Shown piece by piece: positions 1 to 5,964 of a stretch of DNA of 7,895 nucleotides (position 1 is the first letter of the stretch; every line of letters begins with the position of its first letter). The notes beneath the pieces were generated by a model, which searched no databases, was not told the DNA's origin, and saw only the letters and a list, made by a program, of their open reading frames with translations. Made by a program: the position numbers and the translations under genes. Source of the stretch: Gemmataceae bacterium (lineage in GTDB: Bacteria > Planctomycetota > Planctomycetia > Gemmatales > Gemmataceae); the NCBI GenBank assembly GCA_009691815.1, contig SIAL01000155.1, positions 1 to 7,895 on the forward strand, given 5' to 3'.

Positions 1-143
1 TGCTTGCCCCTATGGCGCTACCGGTGTTGGGTGGGTTGTTGATTTCCGATGAGGTGGTTGATCTGTTTTTGCCGGTTCGTTTTTATTGGGTCCGCCGGGC
101 AAGGTGGTTAAAGCTGCATCCCGAAAAGACCATAGCCGCCTAA
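1..143 (+). CDS. RND-family efflux permease, C-terminal end (partial)
   Basis: This is the tail of a gene that begins before the window. Reading from base 3 gives 46 codons ending in TAA at 141-143. The visible peptide has LPVLGGLLISDEVVDLFLP, then VRFYWVRRARW and a short basic tail. This fits the last transmembrane helix of CusA/CzcA-type heavy-metal RND pumps, where a PVLGG or PMLGG turn precedes a hydrophobic helix that ends in Trp/Arg residues at the cytoplasmic face. Such pumps sit in the inner membrane and use proton flux to export metals or drugs through an adaptor and a TolC-like channel. The TolC-like gene here lies just downstream but on the opposite strand, so the two are not cotranscribed. 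Substrate cannot be judged from this fragment. The family call is fairly firm; the metal subclass is inference. Confidence 0.8.
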   Translation, partial: LAPMALPVLGGLLISDEVVDLFLPVRFYWVRRARWLKLHPEKTIAA

Positions 144-234
144 TCCGTCGATGGCAATGGCCCAAGATGACCCTTATTTGGTTGGTGAATCGGTTTTTGG
201 CGAGAGGCGGGCGGAGTTGGAGGACCTCACCCTC

Positions 235-276
235 AGGTGCCGCTAAACCTCAAGGCACCTAACCCGAACAGGTTTA
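235..276. terminator. Interlocking inverted repeats between convergent genes; possible terminator or pseudoknot
   Basis: The 140-bp gap between the RND and TolC-like genes contains AGGTGCC (235-241) pairing perfectly with GGCACCT (254-260). It also contains TAAACCT (244-250) pairing perfectly with AGGTTTA (270-276). The second pair starts inside the loop of the first, which is the geometry of an H-type pseudoknot, or of two mutually exclusive hairpins. The position, 94 bp after the + strand stop and 8 bp beyond the - strand stop, suits a shared transcription end or an mRNA 3' structure. No T-run follows on either strand, so a classical intrinsic terminator is not supported. The rest of the gap (144-234) shows nothing I can name. 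Confidence 0.35.
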
Positions 277-283
277 CCATTTA

Positions 284-1720
284 TCACTTGGATGCCCCTT
301 CCCCGGTGGCGCGATCCAGCCCGGCCTTGCGACGGAAGGCCTCCGCTTGGGCCTGATAATAGCGGTCCCGGGCCATGGCCTGTTCCTTTTGGGCGGAAAC
401 CAAGGTCAAAAAGGGCACTTTGCCCGTGATGTAGGATTCTTGGGCTTCCCGGGCGTTGGCTAGGGTCGCTTTCAAGGTCGTTTTCTGAAACAACTCTAGA
501 ATCTGGCCACTTTCCCGGACCTGTTCCAATGATTCCTGAACCTGAAAATGGATCTGATCCACCAATTGGTTGTATTCCGCTTTGTGCTGGGCCAACTTCG
601 ATTGGGCCTCCCTCAGGGCGGCATATCGTCTCGCCAGCCGGGCGGGCAGGTTCATGCGAAACCCCAATTGAAACTGCATCTGCTTGTCCATCCCCTGCCA
701 AAAACTGTCATAAGAAGCCATGGCTTCATAGTCCGGGGAAAACTCCCTTTTTGCCAATAGAACCGCCGACTCGTCGGCGCGAACGATCTCCGCCAAGCTG
801 AGAAGGTCAGGACGATTGGCCCGTGCCTGTTGGCGCAATTCCTCCCCATTTCGGTTTTCCGGTAGCAAGGAGATTTCTTTGACCGAGGGGGGGAGCGCCA
901 AATCCGGTTCCAAGTGTAATAGGGTATTGATGCGGGCCTTGGCAACATTCTGCATGCGCGAAAGGGTGATCGATTTTTCTTTTTGCAAACCCAATTCCAC
1001 ATCCGCTTGGAGAATATCTTGCTGGGGGGTTTGTCCATTGCGGTAGCGCGTCTCGGCGTTTTGGCGAAATTCCACCAAAATCTTTCGAGTATCCTCGCTA
1101 ACCTCCATTGCCCTCTGCACCAAATAAAGGTCGTAAAAGGCATTGGATGCGTTTTCCACCAATTGCAATCGTAAACCGCCCAGGTCGTTTTCTGACGCTT
1201 TTGCTTGGGCATTTGCCATCTCGCCCCGAAGTTGGCGCTTGCCCCGTGAGGGAACCTTTTGCGATAATTCCAACCGCATGGCAAAATCGACCTGATTGGA
1301 TCCAATGGTTCCCGGAGCGAACCACCCGCCAATGCTTGGATCCTCAAGCGATATGGCTTGAGAGTATTTGGATTGGGCCGCTTCAAGGGCCTTCGAAATG
1401 GCCACCAAGGATTGGTTTCGTTTTAACGCCTCGGAAACCACATCCGTTGCCTGAAGGCTCCCAAGGCCTGCAAACGCCGGGGTCGTGCCGGGTAGGTCCC
1501 CATGGGTTTCCAAAGGCATTTCCTTTGAAAGCAGGGATTCAGTGATCAAGGCCTCTGTGACCAAGGGCTTGGGGGATTCTTCAGGTTCAACACTAAGATT
1601 GATCGGCAAAGAAGCGACCGAGGTGGGATTTTGTTTTGGAAGGGGAACCGAAACACATCCGGCCAATCCCCCAAGGCTGGAAATCCAAAGACCCAAAAGG
1701 AGTGGCTTGCCGCTTTTCAT
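284..1720 (-). CDS. TolC/CzcC-like outer-membrane efflux lipoprotein
   Basis: Predicted 478-residue outer-membrane channel of a tripartite efflux system. I place the start at the ATG at 1720-1718, because the peptide from there is a lipoprotein signal: MKSGK, a hydrophobic stretch, and the lipobox LAGC with acylated Cys22. An in-frame ATG at 1777 would add 19 residues that spoil this signal, and neither start has a convincing ribosome binding site. Residues 23-88 are a low-complexity linker. The two OEP repeats follow, about 93-275 and 295-468, rich in long amphipathic helices. Each contains the typical tyrosine-glycine turn: YRNGQTPQQDILQADVEL at 226-243 and YITGKVPFLTLVSAQ at 430-444. LEDPSI (125-130) and QKVPSRGKRQLRGE (154-167) resemble the CzcC/CusC branch. 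Length is normal for the family. The RND permease ending at 143 is the natural partner, although it converges on this gene and is not in its operon. Confidence 0.88.
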   Translation of the reverse strand: MKSGKPLLLGLWISSLGGLAGCVSVPLPKQNPTSVASLPINLSVEPEESPKPLVTEALITESLLSKEMPLETHGDLPGTTPAFAGLGSLQATDVVSEALKRNQSLVAISKALEAAQSKYSQAISLEDPSIGGWFAPGTIGSNQVDFAMRLELSQKVPSRGKRQLRGEMANAQAKASENDLGGLRLQLVENASNAFYDLYLVQRAMEVSEDTRKILVEFRQNAETRYRNGQTPQQDILQADVELGLQKEKSITLSRMQNVAKARINTLLHLEPDLALPPSVKEISLLPENRNGEELRQQARANRPDLLSLAEIVRADESAVLLAKREFSPDYEAMASYDSFWQGMDKQMQFQLGFRMNLPARLARRYAALREAQSKLAQHKAEYNQLVDQIHFQVQESLEQVRESGQILELFQKTTLKATLANAREAQESYITGKVPFLTLVSAQKEQAMARDRYYQAQAEAFRRKAGLDRATGEGASK

Positions 1721-1919
1721 TTTGTTTTCCCGATAGCGTCCCCAACACAAAGGCTGGAGGAAACATTCCGTAATCATGGGATCGACGGTAAAGATGGGGA
1801 AACTTTACGGATAAAGCCGATTTTTAGGATTATTAGGATTGCATTGTTTTGACGGAACAAACCCGGAGAACCAGATACCCGATTTCGACCCCGAAAAGGA
1901 AAATCCGAAACCAGTGATT
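1721..1919 (-). promoter_or_regulatory. Upstream region of the TolC-like gene with weak repeats
   Basis: A 199-bp gap between the phosphatase stop and the TolC-like start, both genes on the - strand, so the gap could hold an end signal and a new promoter. I see an AT-rich stretch (about 1811-1860), an inverted repeat GTAAAG/CTTTAC (1788-1793 and 1803-1808, 9-bp spacer) and a short dyad TTTCG/CGAAA (1883-1887 and 1892-1896). No good -35/-10 pair is visible. Short dyads like these occur by chance, so any regulatory role is inference. Confidence 0.3.
1824..1841. repeat. 9-bp direct repeat (TTAGGATTA / TTAGGATTG)
   Basis: Two head-to-tail copies of a 9-mer, identical at 8 of 9 positions, lie about 104-121 bp upstream of the TolC-like ATG. 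A tandem site with this spacing could bind a regulator that dimerises along one DNA face, but it may equally be simple AT-rich slippage. No matching copies were noticed elsewhere in the window. Confidence 0.35.
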
Positions 1920-2741
1920 TCAGAAAAACCGAATCACAAGCCCTGTGGTATTGTCCGGGGAACCTTGCTTGATGGCCAGCTGGGTCAAATCTCTGGCAAC
2001 CGTTTGGGGATCGACACCTATCGACAGTCTGTCGACAACCTGATTGGGGCGAATGTACTCCATTAAACCATCACTTCCAAGCAAAATGACATCCCCGGCC
2101 ACGGGCTTGAATTCGCGAACATCGGAATAGAGTTGTTGGGGGCTGGTAAGGTCGGGAGAACCTAGGTAACGAACCAAACGATGCTTCAAGGGGGAAACGG
2201 CCGCTTCTTTGGCGGTCATTGCCTTTTGGCGGACCATTTCCGCTGCCATACTGTGCGTTTGGGACAAAACCTGAACCTTTCTCTTGCGAAAAAGCCACGC
2301 TTCACTGTCCCCTAGGTTTGCGATCCACCATTTATTGTCGATCCTAGCCAAAAGAACGATGGTTGTCCCCATCTTGTGATATCCGCCACCCCCCTCACCC
2401 AAGATCGCACTGTTGGTATCGACCAACCCCTGCGCTAGGATTCCTTGGCCAGAAGGTGGGCTGGGGACGATCTTTAGTACTGTTTGATGGAGAGTTTGGA
2501 TGGCCAAAATGCTCGCCTTTTCCCCCGATTCATGGCCTCCCATGCCATCGGCAACGGCAAAAAATGACACCGTCGGATCAATAAGAAATTGGTCCTCGTT
2601 GTTTGGCCGAAGGCCCTGCTGGGAATCAGCACCGGCCAGGTAGCGGAGAGGTGCCACGCAAAGGTCCAATACGAAATGGGATGGTTCTAACCTTTGGGAT
2701 AGCCTAGGGGTCGAGGACGGGTTGGCCCTGAAAAGGTCCAT
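1920..2741 (-). CDS. PP2C-family (PPM) serine/threonine protein phosphatase
   Basis: Predicted cytoplasmic, metal-dependent phosphatase of 273 residues that removes phosphate from Ser/Thr residues, countering Hanks-type kinases. All core PPM motifs are present. Numbered from the ATG at 2741, GLRPNNED has the phosphate-binding Arg and metal-site E49-D50; ADGMGGHESGE supplies D65 and G66; MGTTIV and ANLGDSEAWLF follow, the latter with D145; LLGSDGLMEY carries D224 and SPDNTTGLVIRF carries D263-N264. The protein is essentially one catalytic domain after about 35 residues without recognisable features, and no transmembrane segment is seen. A TTG at 2777, with AGGA four bases upstream, is an alternative start adding 12 residues; neither start is well supported. 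It is transcribed divergently from the pilus-type genes, 196 bp away, so a role in controlling them is possible but only suggested by position. Catalytic class is confident; substrate unknown. Confidence 0.93.
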   Translation of the reverse strand: MDLFRANPSSTPRLSQRLEPSHFVLDLCVAPLRYLAGADSQQGLRPNNEDQFLIDPTVSFFAVADGMGGHESGEKASILAIQTLHQTVLKIVPSPPSGQGILAQGLVDTNSAILGEGGGGYHKMGTTIVLLARIDNKWWIANLGDSEAWLFRKRKVQVLSQTHSMAAEMVRQKAMTAKEAAVSPLKHRLVRYLGSPDLTSPQQLYSDVREFKPVAGDVILLGSDGLMEYIRPNQVVDRLSIGVDPQTVARDLTQLAIKQGSPDNTTGLVIRFF

Positions 2742-2937
2742 TTGGGGTTCTTTTGATGGGAAAAAAAATCGTCTCAAACGATCCTACCGGCTCGGGTGTT
2801 GACAGATTGGTGGAGAAACCCTGTTCGCCAGCAAAAAATCGGTTGAATTAGGACTCTTTACACAGCAAGATAGATGAGGATGGAAAATTCTTTCTCAATT
2901 GCGGGCCATTAAGGTCGGCAACCAAGAGGGCAGGCCC
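2742..2937. promoter_or_regulatory. Divergent intergenic region between phosphatase and pilM-like genes
   Basis: Promoters for both flanking genes should lie here, because the genes point away from each other. On the + strand TTGACA (2799-2804) is a perfect -35 word, but nothing like TATAAT sits 16-18 bp downstream. A second candidate, TTGAAT (2843-2848) followed after 17 bp by CAAGAT (2866-2871), is weak. On the - strand I find no convincing pair. The run of eight A at 2761-2768 falls within the possible N-terminal extension of the phosphatase. Planctomycete promoters often differ from the E. coli consensus, so exact sites are uncertain. Confidence 0.4.
2925..2930 (+). promoter_or_regulatory. 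Ribosome binding site deciding the pilM-like start
   Basis: AGAGGG lies seven bases before the ATG at 2938. A TTG at 2899 opens the same frame 13 codons earlier, but its nearest purine-rich stretch (GAGGA, 2876-2880) is 18 bases away. The peptide from 2938 also fits the family better, reaching the GIDLG motif at residue 10. Confidence 0.6.
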
Positions 2938-5900
2938 ATGTCTGCAAGCGTTCCGGGTGTTTGGGGTATTGACCTTGGTCAGGCGGGCTTGAAGGCCCTT
3001 CGCCTCCAACGAGAAGGCGACACCGTTGTTGCCACGGCTTTCGATTTGGTAGAGCATGCCAAGCTCCTCAACCAGCCCGATGCGGACCGAGAGGCCCTTA
3101 TCCGTGAGGCGTTGGAAAAGTTTCTCTCTCGAAATTCGCTCAAAGGGGACTTGGTTTGCATTTCCGTCCCCGGCCAATCGGGCCTTTTCCGAACTGTGAA
3201 ACTTCCTCCGGTGGCCGAAAACAAGATTCCTGACATCGTCAAATTTGAAGCCAAGCAACAAATTCCGTTTTCCCTAAACGAGGTCGTTTGGGACTACCAA
3301 AAGATCGGCACCGGAATGGTGATCGACGGGATGGCGATCGACACCGAAATCGGCCTTTTTGCCATGAAACGGGACATCATTTTCCGTGAGTTGGGCTATT
3401 TCAAAGATGTTGGGGTCGAGGTCCATCAGGTTCAAATGAACTCGATGGCCCTTTGCAACTTCTCCGTTTTCGATCAGCTTGGAATGTTACCCCCCAAAGC
3501 CGGGGAAGAAGGTGGCCTCCCCTCCGGGAAATGTGTGGCCGTGTTGGAAATCGGCTCGGACCTTACCAATTTGGTTATTAGTGATGGCAACAAGATCATC
3601 CTCCAACGCACCATCAATGTGGCAGGCAACAACTTTACCAAGGCTTTGACCAAAGACCTGAAACTGACCTTTGCCAAGGCGGAACACCTCAAACGAAACG
3701 CCACCAAGGCCCTCCCCAAGGAGGGGCCTGACCTCAAGGCAATCCTCACCTCCCTAAGGCCCGTGTTCAACGATCTGCAAAACGAAGTCCAACGATCGTT
3801 GACCTATTTCCAAAACGCCCACCGTAATGCCGAGGTCACCCGCATCATTGGCCTTGGCAACGCCTTTCAACTTCCGGGCTTGCAGCGCTTCCTTCAGGAA
3901 AAACTCCAAATCGAAATCCAAATACCCAAAACCTTCCCCAAGCTGGGTGGGACCGTTGTTGCCGATGCCGTCTTCAAGGATAACATCCTGACATTCGCGG
4001 TGGCGTATGGGTTGGCAATTCAGGGCCTCAAGTTGGCCAAAATCCAAACGAACTTATTGCCCCCCGAAATCCGCATCGAAAGACTCATTCGGGCAAAGAA
4101 ACCTTGGGTGGCCCTCACGGCGGCCAGCTTGCTGCTGGGCATTTCCACCTGTGGATTCAACTCCTACATGCAGGCCAAACCCTACATGGCCGAGGATGTC
4201 ATTAAACAGGTCAAAGACTCCAAATCGGTCAAGGATTTGGTGGATGGCGGAAAGCGAAACTTTGATTCCCTGTTGGAAAAAACGGGGCTGGAAAAGGTCG
4301 CGGTCGAAACCATTGTCGCCGGTCAACAAGAACGGGCCAATTGGTTGGAAATGATGGCGTTCCTCCAAGATGCCATTCCCCGTCCCGACGGCTCGAACAT
4401 TTATGCCGACAAGGCAAAACCCTACTTTATGGGAGATATGGACCCCAACAGTAAAAAATATGTGGGCATTCCCGACGAATTTCGCAAGCGCCGAACCTTA
4501 ACCGGGAAACGGGCCTATGAGCTCTATGCCTCAAAGCTTTCGGCGGGTGTCGAACAGGGCGAGATTGACTCTACCGCATCCTCGGGTATTGACGATATGG
4601 TCCAAGTCAGTGTGACCTCGGTTGATTGTCGGTTTTTTGACAATCTCAACACCGGTTTTTGGACCTCCGCCAAAAAGAAGATCGTTGACTCCAACCTCGG
4701 TAAAACGGTGGTCCGTCCCAGCAACTGTTGGACGACAGCCCCGGATGGCAAAGGTTGGGTCGTTGAACTTAGGGGCTACACCTTCCACTGGAACAGTTCC
4801 AAATTTTTGACGGAAGCCGTGCTTGAAAACATGGTTTCGGTGGGAATGCGAAAGGCGGCGGCTCAAGCTCAGGCTCTTAATCCGTCCGCGGGTGGTGAGG
4901 CCCCTTCGGGTGAGGTTTCGGCAAGCACCGGGCCACCGGACATGGGCCCTGTGATCAACCGGATTAGCCACCTCACGCTTTTCCGCTATTATCGCAGTCC
5001 CAACATGAACCGAAATGGTTTTTACATGTTGGACAATTCCCTTTTGGCCGATTTAGCCAAGGGTGGTGGTGGCGGAGGTGCCGGTAAAGGTGGCATGGGA
5101 ATGGGCGGAATGCTCTCGCCCGGCGGAAGTGAAGGGGCTCCGGCTCTTGGCGGAGGCGCCGCTGCCGGATCTGAACGATCAAGTTGGGTCAGCCTTTTGG
5201 GTGCCCGTGGAGCTGCTGGCGGCATGGGTGCTGGTAAAAGTGATGGTGGCCCCGGCATGGCGGGCCCGGGCGGCATGGGTCGAGGCGGAATGATGTCGCC
5301 CGGCGGAGACGGAGAATCCGGTGCCCCTGCGGCAAGTCCCCCAACCGGGGAACCCGGTGCAGGTGCCGAGGAAGAGGGCTCAGGCGATGGGGGTGATTCC
5401 ACCGGTGAGATCATTCAACGGGGTGCCCGCAAACGAACAGAATTTGTAATCTTTTTTGTGTGGAAGGAACCTACCCCATCCGATGCGCTTCGTGGCAGCA
5501 TGTCGGCGGCGGTTGGCGAAGGGGCCGCCCCAGTCGGGGAAGCACCAGCCGAGGGCGGGTTGGAGGGTGCCACCGGGGTGAGCCTATTTAGCAAAAAAGG
5601 GAGCCCCGCGGAACCTAGAACGGTGGAAAAGGCGAAAGCCCGCAAAGAGCGCCTGGTCGGCCTGCCCACAGGATCCCCACCTGCTCCGGAAATCAAAGTA
5701 TTGGCGGCCCCCAAGCCCAAGCCCCCCGATAGCGAAAACCCAATGGGTCAAGCGGATCCCGGGGTAAATCCCGGGGTAAGTCCCGTGGACACTACCGCCC
5801 CCAAGCCGCCTGTTCCCGCAGTGGCGCCAAAGCCGACCCCACCGGGAACGGCCCCATCCACCCCGGGAACCGTACCACCGGTTGGCCCCAAGCCACCTGA

Positions 5901-5952
5901 AGCTGGAAAATCCAACGATTCCAAACAACCTGGTAACCCCAACAACAAGTAA
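2938..5952 (+). CDS. pilM: PilM-PilN-like fusion protein with Gly-rich insert and Pro/Lys-rich tail
   Basis: Predicted 1004-residue inner-membrane protein of a type IV pilus-like alignment complex. Residues 8-365 form a PilM/FtsA actin-fold ATPase, with phosphate-1 motif GIDLGQAGLKALRL (10-23), phosphate-2 region VLEIGSDLTNL (202-212) and adenosine motif IIGLGNAFQLPGL (303-315). Then come NLLPPEIR (372-379), which resembles the PilM-binding N-terminus of PilN, a basic stretch and one transmembrane helix (about 389-407), arranged so that the ATPase part is cytoplasmic. Residues 408-705 are periplasmic; the part near 463-486 (ERANWLEMMAFLQDAIP) recalls PilN. A Gly/Met-rich insert (709-824) precedes a returning strand-like segment RTEFVIFFVWKEPTPSD (833-849), and residues 925-987 are rich in PKP. 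Ordinary PilM is about 350 residues and PilN about 200, so this is a fusion with long extensions. Periplasmic Cys564 and Cys597 could pair. The PilM part is firm; the PilN part is inference from layout and short motifs. Confidence 0.85.
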   Translation: MSASVPGVWGIDLGQAGLKALRLQREGDTVVATAFDLVEHAKLLNQPDADREALIREALEKFLSRNSLKGDLVCISVPGQSGLFRTVKLPPVAENKIPDIVKFEAKQQIPFSLNEVVWDYQKIGTGMVIDGMAIDTEIGLFAMKRDIIFRELGYFKDVGVEVHQVQMNSMALCNFSVFDQLGMLPPKAGEEGGLPSGKCVAVLEIGSDLTNLVISDGNKIILQRTINVAGNNFTKALTKDLKLTFAKAEHLKRNATKALPKEGPDLKAILTSLRPVFNDLQNEVQRSLTYFQNAHRNAEVTRIIGLGNAFQLPGLQRFLQEKLQIEIQIPKTFPKLGGTVVADAVFKDNILTFAVAYGLAIQGLKLAKIQTNLLPPEIRIERLIRAKKPWVALTAASLLLGISTCGFNSYMQAKPYMAEDVIKQVKDSKSVKDLVDGGKRNFDSLLEKTGLEKVAVETIVAGQQERANWLEMMAFLQDAIPRPDGSNIYADKAKPYFMGDMDPNSKKYVGIPDEFRKRRTLTGKRAYELYASKLSAGVEQGEIDSTASSGIDDMVQVSVTSVDCRFFDNLNTGFWTSAKKKIVDSNLGKTVVRPSNCWTTAPDGKGWVVELRGYTFHWNSSKFLTEAVLENMVSVGMRKAAAQAQALNPSAGGEAPSGEVSASTGPPDMGPVINRISHLTLFRYYRSPNMNRNGFYMLDNSLLADLAKGGGGGGAGKGGMGMGGMLSPGGSEGAPALGGGAAAGSERSSWVSLLGARGAAGGMGAGKSDGGPGMAGPGGMGRGGMMSPGGDGESGAPAASPPTGEPGAGAEEEGSGDGGDSTGEIIQRGARKRTEFVIFFVWKEPTPSDALRGSMSAAVGEGAAPVGEAPAEGGLEGATGVSLFSKKGSPAEPRTVEKAKARKERLVGLPTGSPPAPEIKVLAAPKPKPPDSENPMGQADPGVNPGVSPVDTTAPKPPVPAVAPKPTPPGTAPSTPGTVPPVGPKPPEAGKSNDSKQPGNPNNK
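5062..5409 (+). repeat. Gly/Met/Pro-rich low-complexity insert within the PilM-like protein
   Basis: About 116 codons dominated by Gly, with Met, Pro, Ala and Ser in motifs such as GGMGMGGMLSPGG and GGMGRGGMMSPGG. The segment sits between LLADLAK and the hydrophobic RTEFVIFFVWKEP segment, so it looks like a long flexible loop inserted into a folded periplasmic domain. The reading frame stays open, and the opposite strand shows only the Pro-rich shadow expected of Gly-rich coding DNA. Confidence 0.8.
5104..5307 (+). repeat. Dispersed 24-bp direct repeat in the Gly-rich insert
   Basis: Bases 5104-5127 and 5284-5307 are 24-mers that differ at two positions and lie exactly 180 bp (60 codons) apart in the same frame. 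Both encode GGM-x-SPGG, inside GGMGMGGMLSPGG and GGMGRGGMMSPGG respectively. This points to an old internal duplication that helped build the insert. Confidence 0.7.
5710..5898 (+). repeat. Pro/Lys-rich repeat tail of the PilM-like protein
   Basis: Residues 925-987 repeat short P-K-P units (PKPKPP, PKPPVP, PKPTPPG, PKPPE) and include a 12-bp near-perfect tandem (5758-5769 and 5770-5781) encoding PGVN-PGVS. If the topology inferred from the membrane helix is right, this tail is periplasmic. The composition recalls the stiff Pro-rich spacer of TonB, and such a tail could reach towards peptidoglycan or the outer membrane. Confidence 0.65.
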
Positions 5953-5954
5953 TC

Positions 5955-5959
5955 GGAGG
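5955..5959 (+). promoter_or_regulatory. Strong ribosome binding site of the PilO-like gene
   Basis: GGAGG lies five bases before the ATG at 5965 and begins two bases after the TAA of the upstream gene. This fixes the start of the downstream gene and supports cotranslation from one mRNA. Confidence 0.85.
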
Positions 5960-5964
5960 CGATC

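Noticed and set aside
652..1386. A 244-codon open frame on the - strand overlapping the TolC-like gene
   Set aside because: It is a shifted reading of the TolC-like gene, rich in Arg and Trp and without any domain, while the main frame shows both OEP repeats.
2761..2768. Run of eight A as a frameshift or terminator signal
   Set aside because: No hairpin precedes it, and it lies at or before the phosphatase start, where neither frameshifting nor termination of a known gene is needed.
2799..2827. Perfect TTGACA as a sigma70 promoter for the pilM-like gene
   Set aside because: No -10-like hexamer lies at 16-18 bp, and a single hexamer is expected by chance. It is mentioned only within the intergenic entry.
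2899..2937. TTG start 13 codons upstream of the chosen pilM-like ATG
   Set aside because: It has no suitably spaced ribosome site, and the extra residues are not expected before the GIDLG motif.
2848..3261. A 137-codon - strand open frame over the start of the PilM-like gene
   Set aside because: It overlaps the PilM phosphate-1 region and has no recognisable motif; the + strand frame is clearly coding.
5022..5414. A 130-codon Pro-rich open frame on the - strand
   Set aside because: It is the complement of the Gly-rich coding segment of the PilM-like gene. The composition is fully explained by that, and no ribosome site or family motif is seen.
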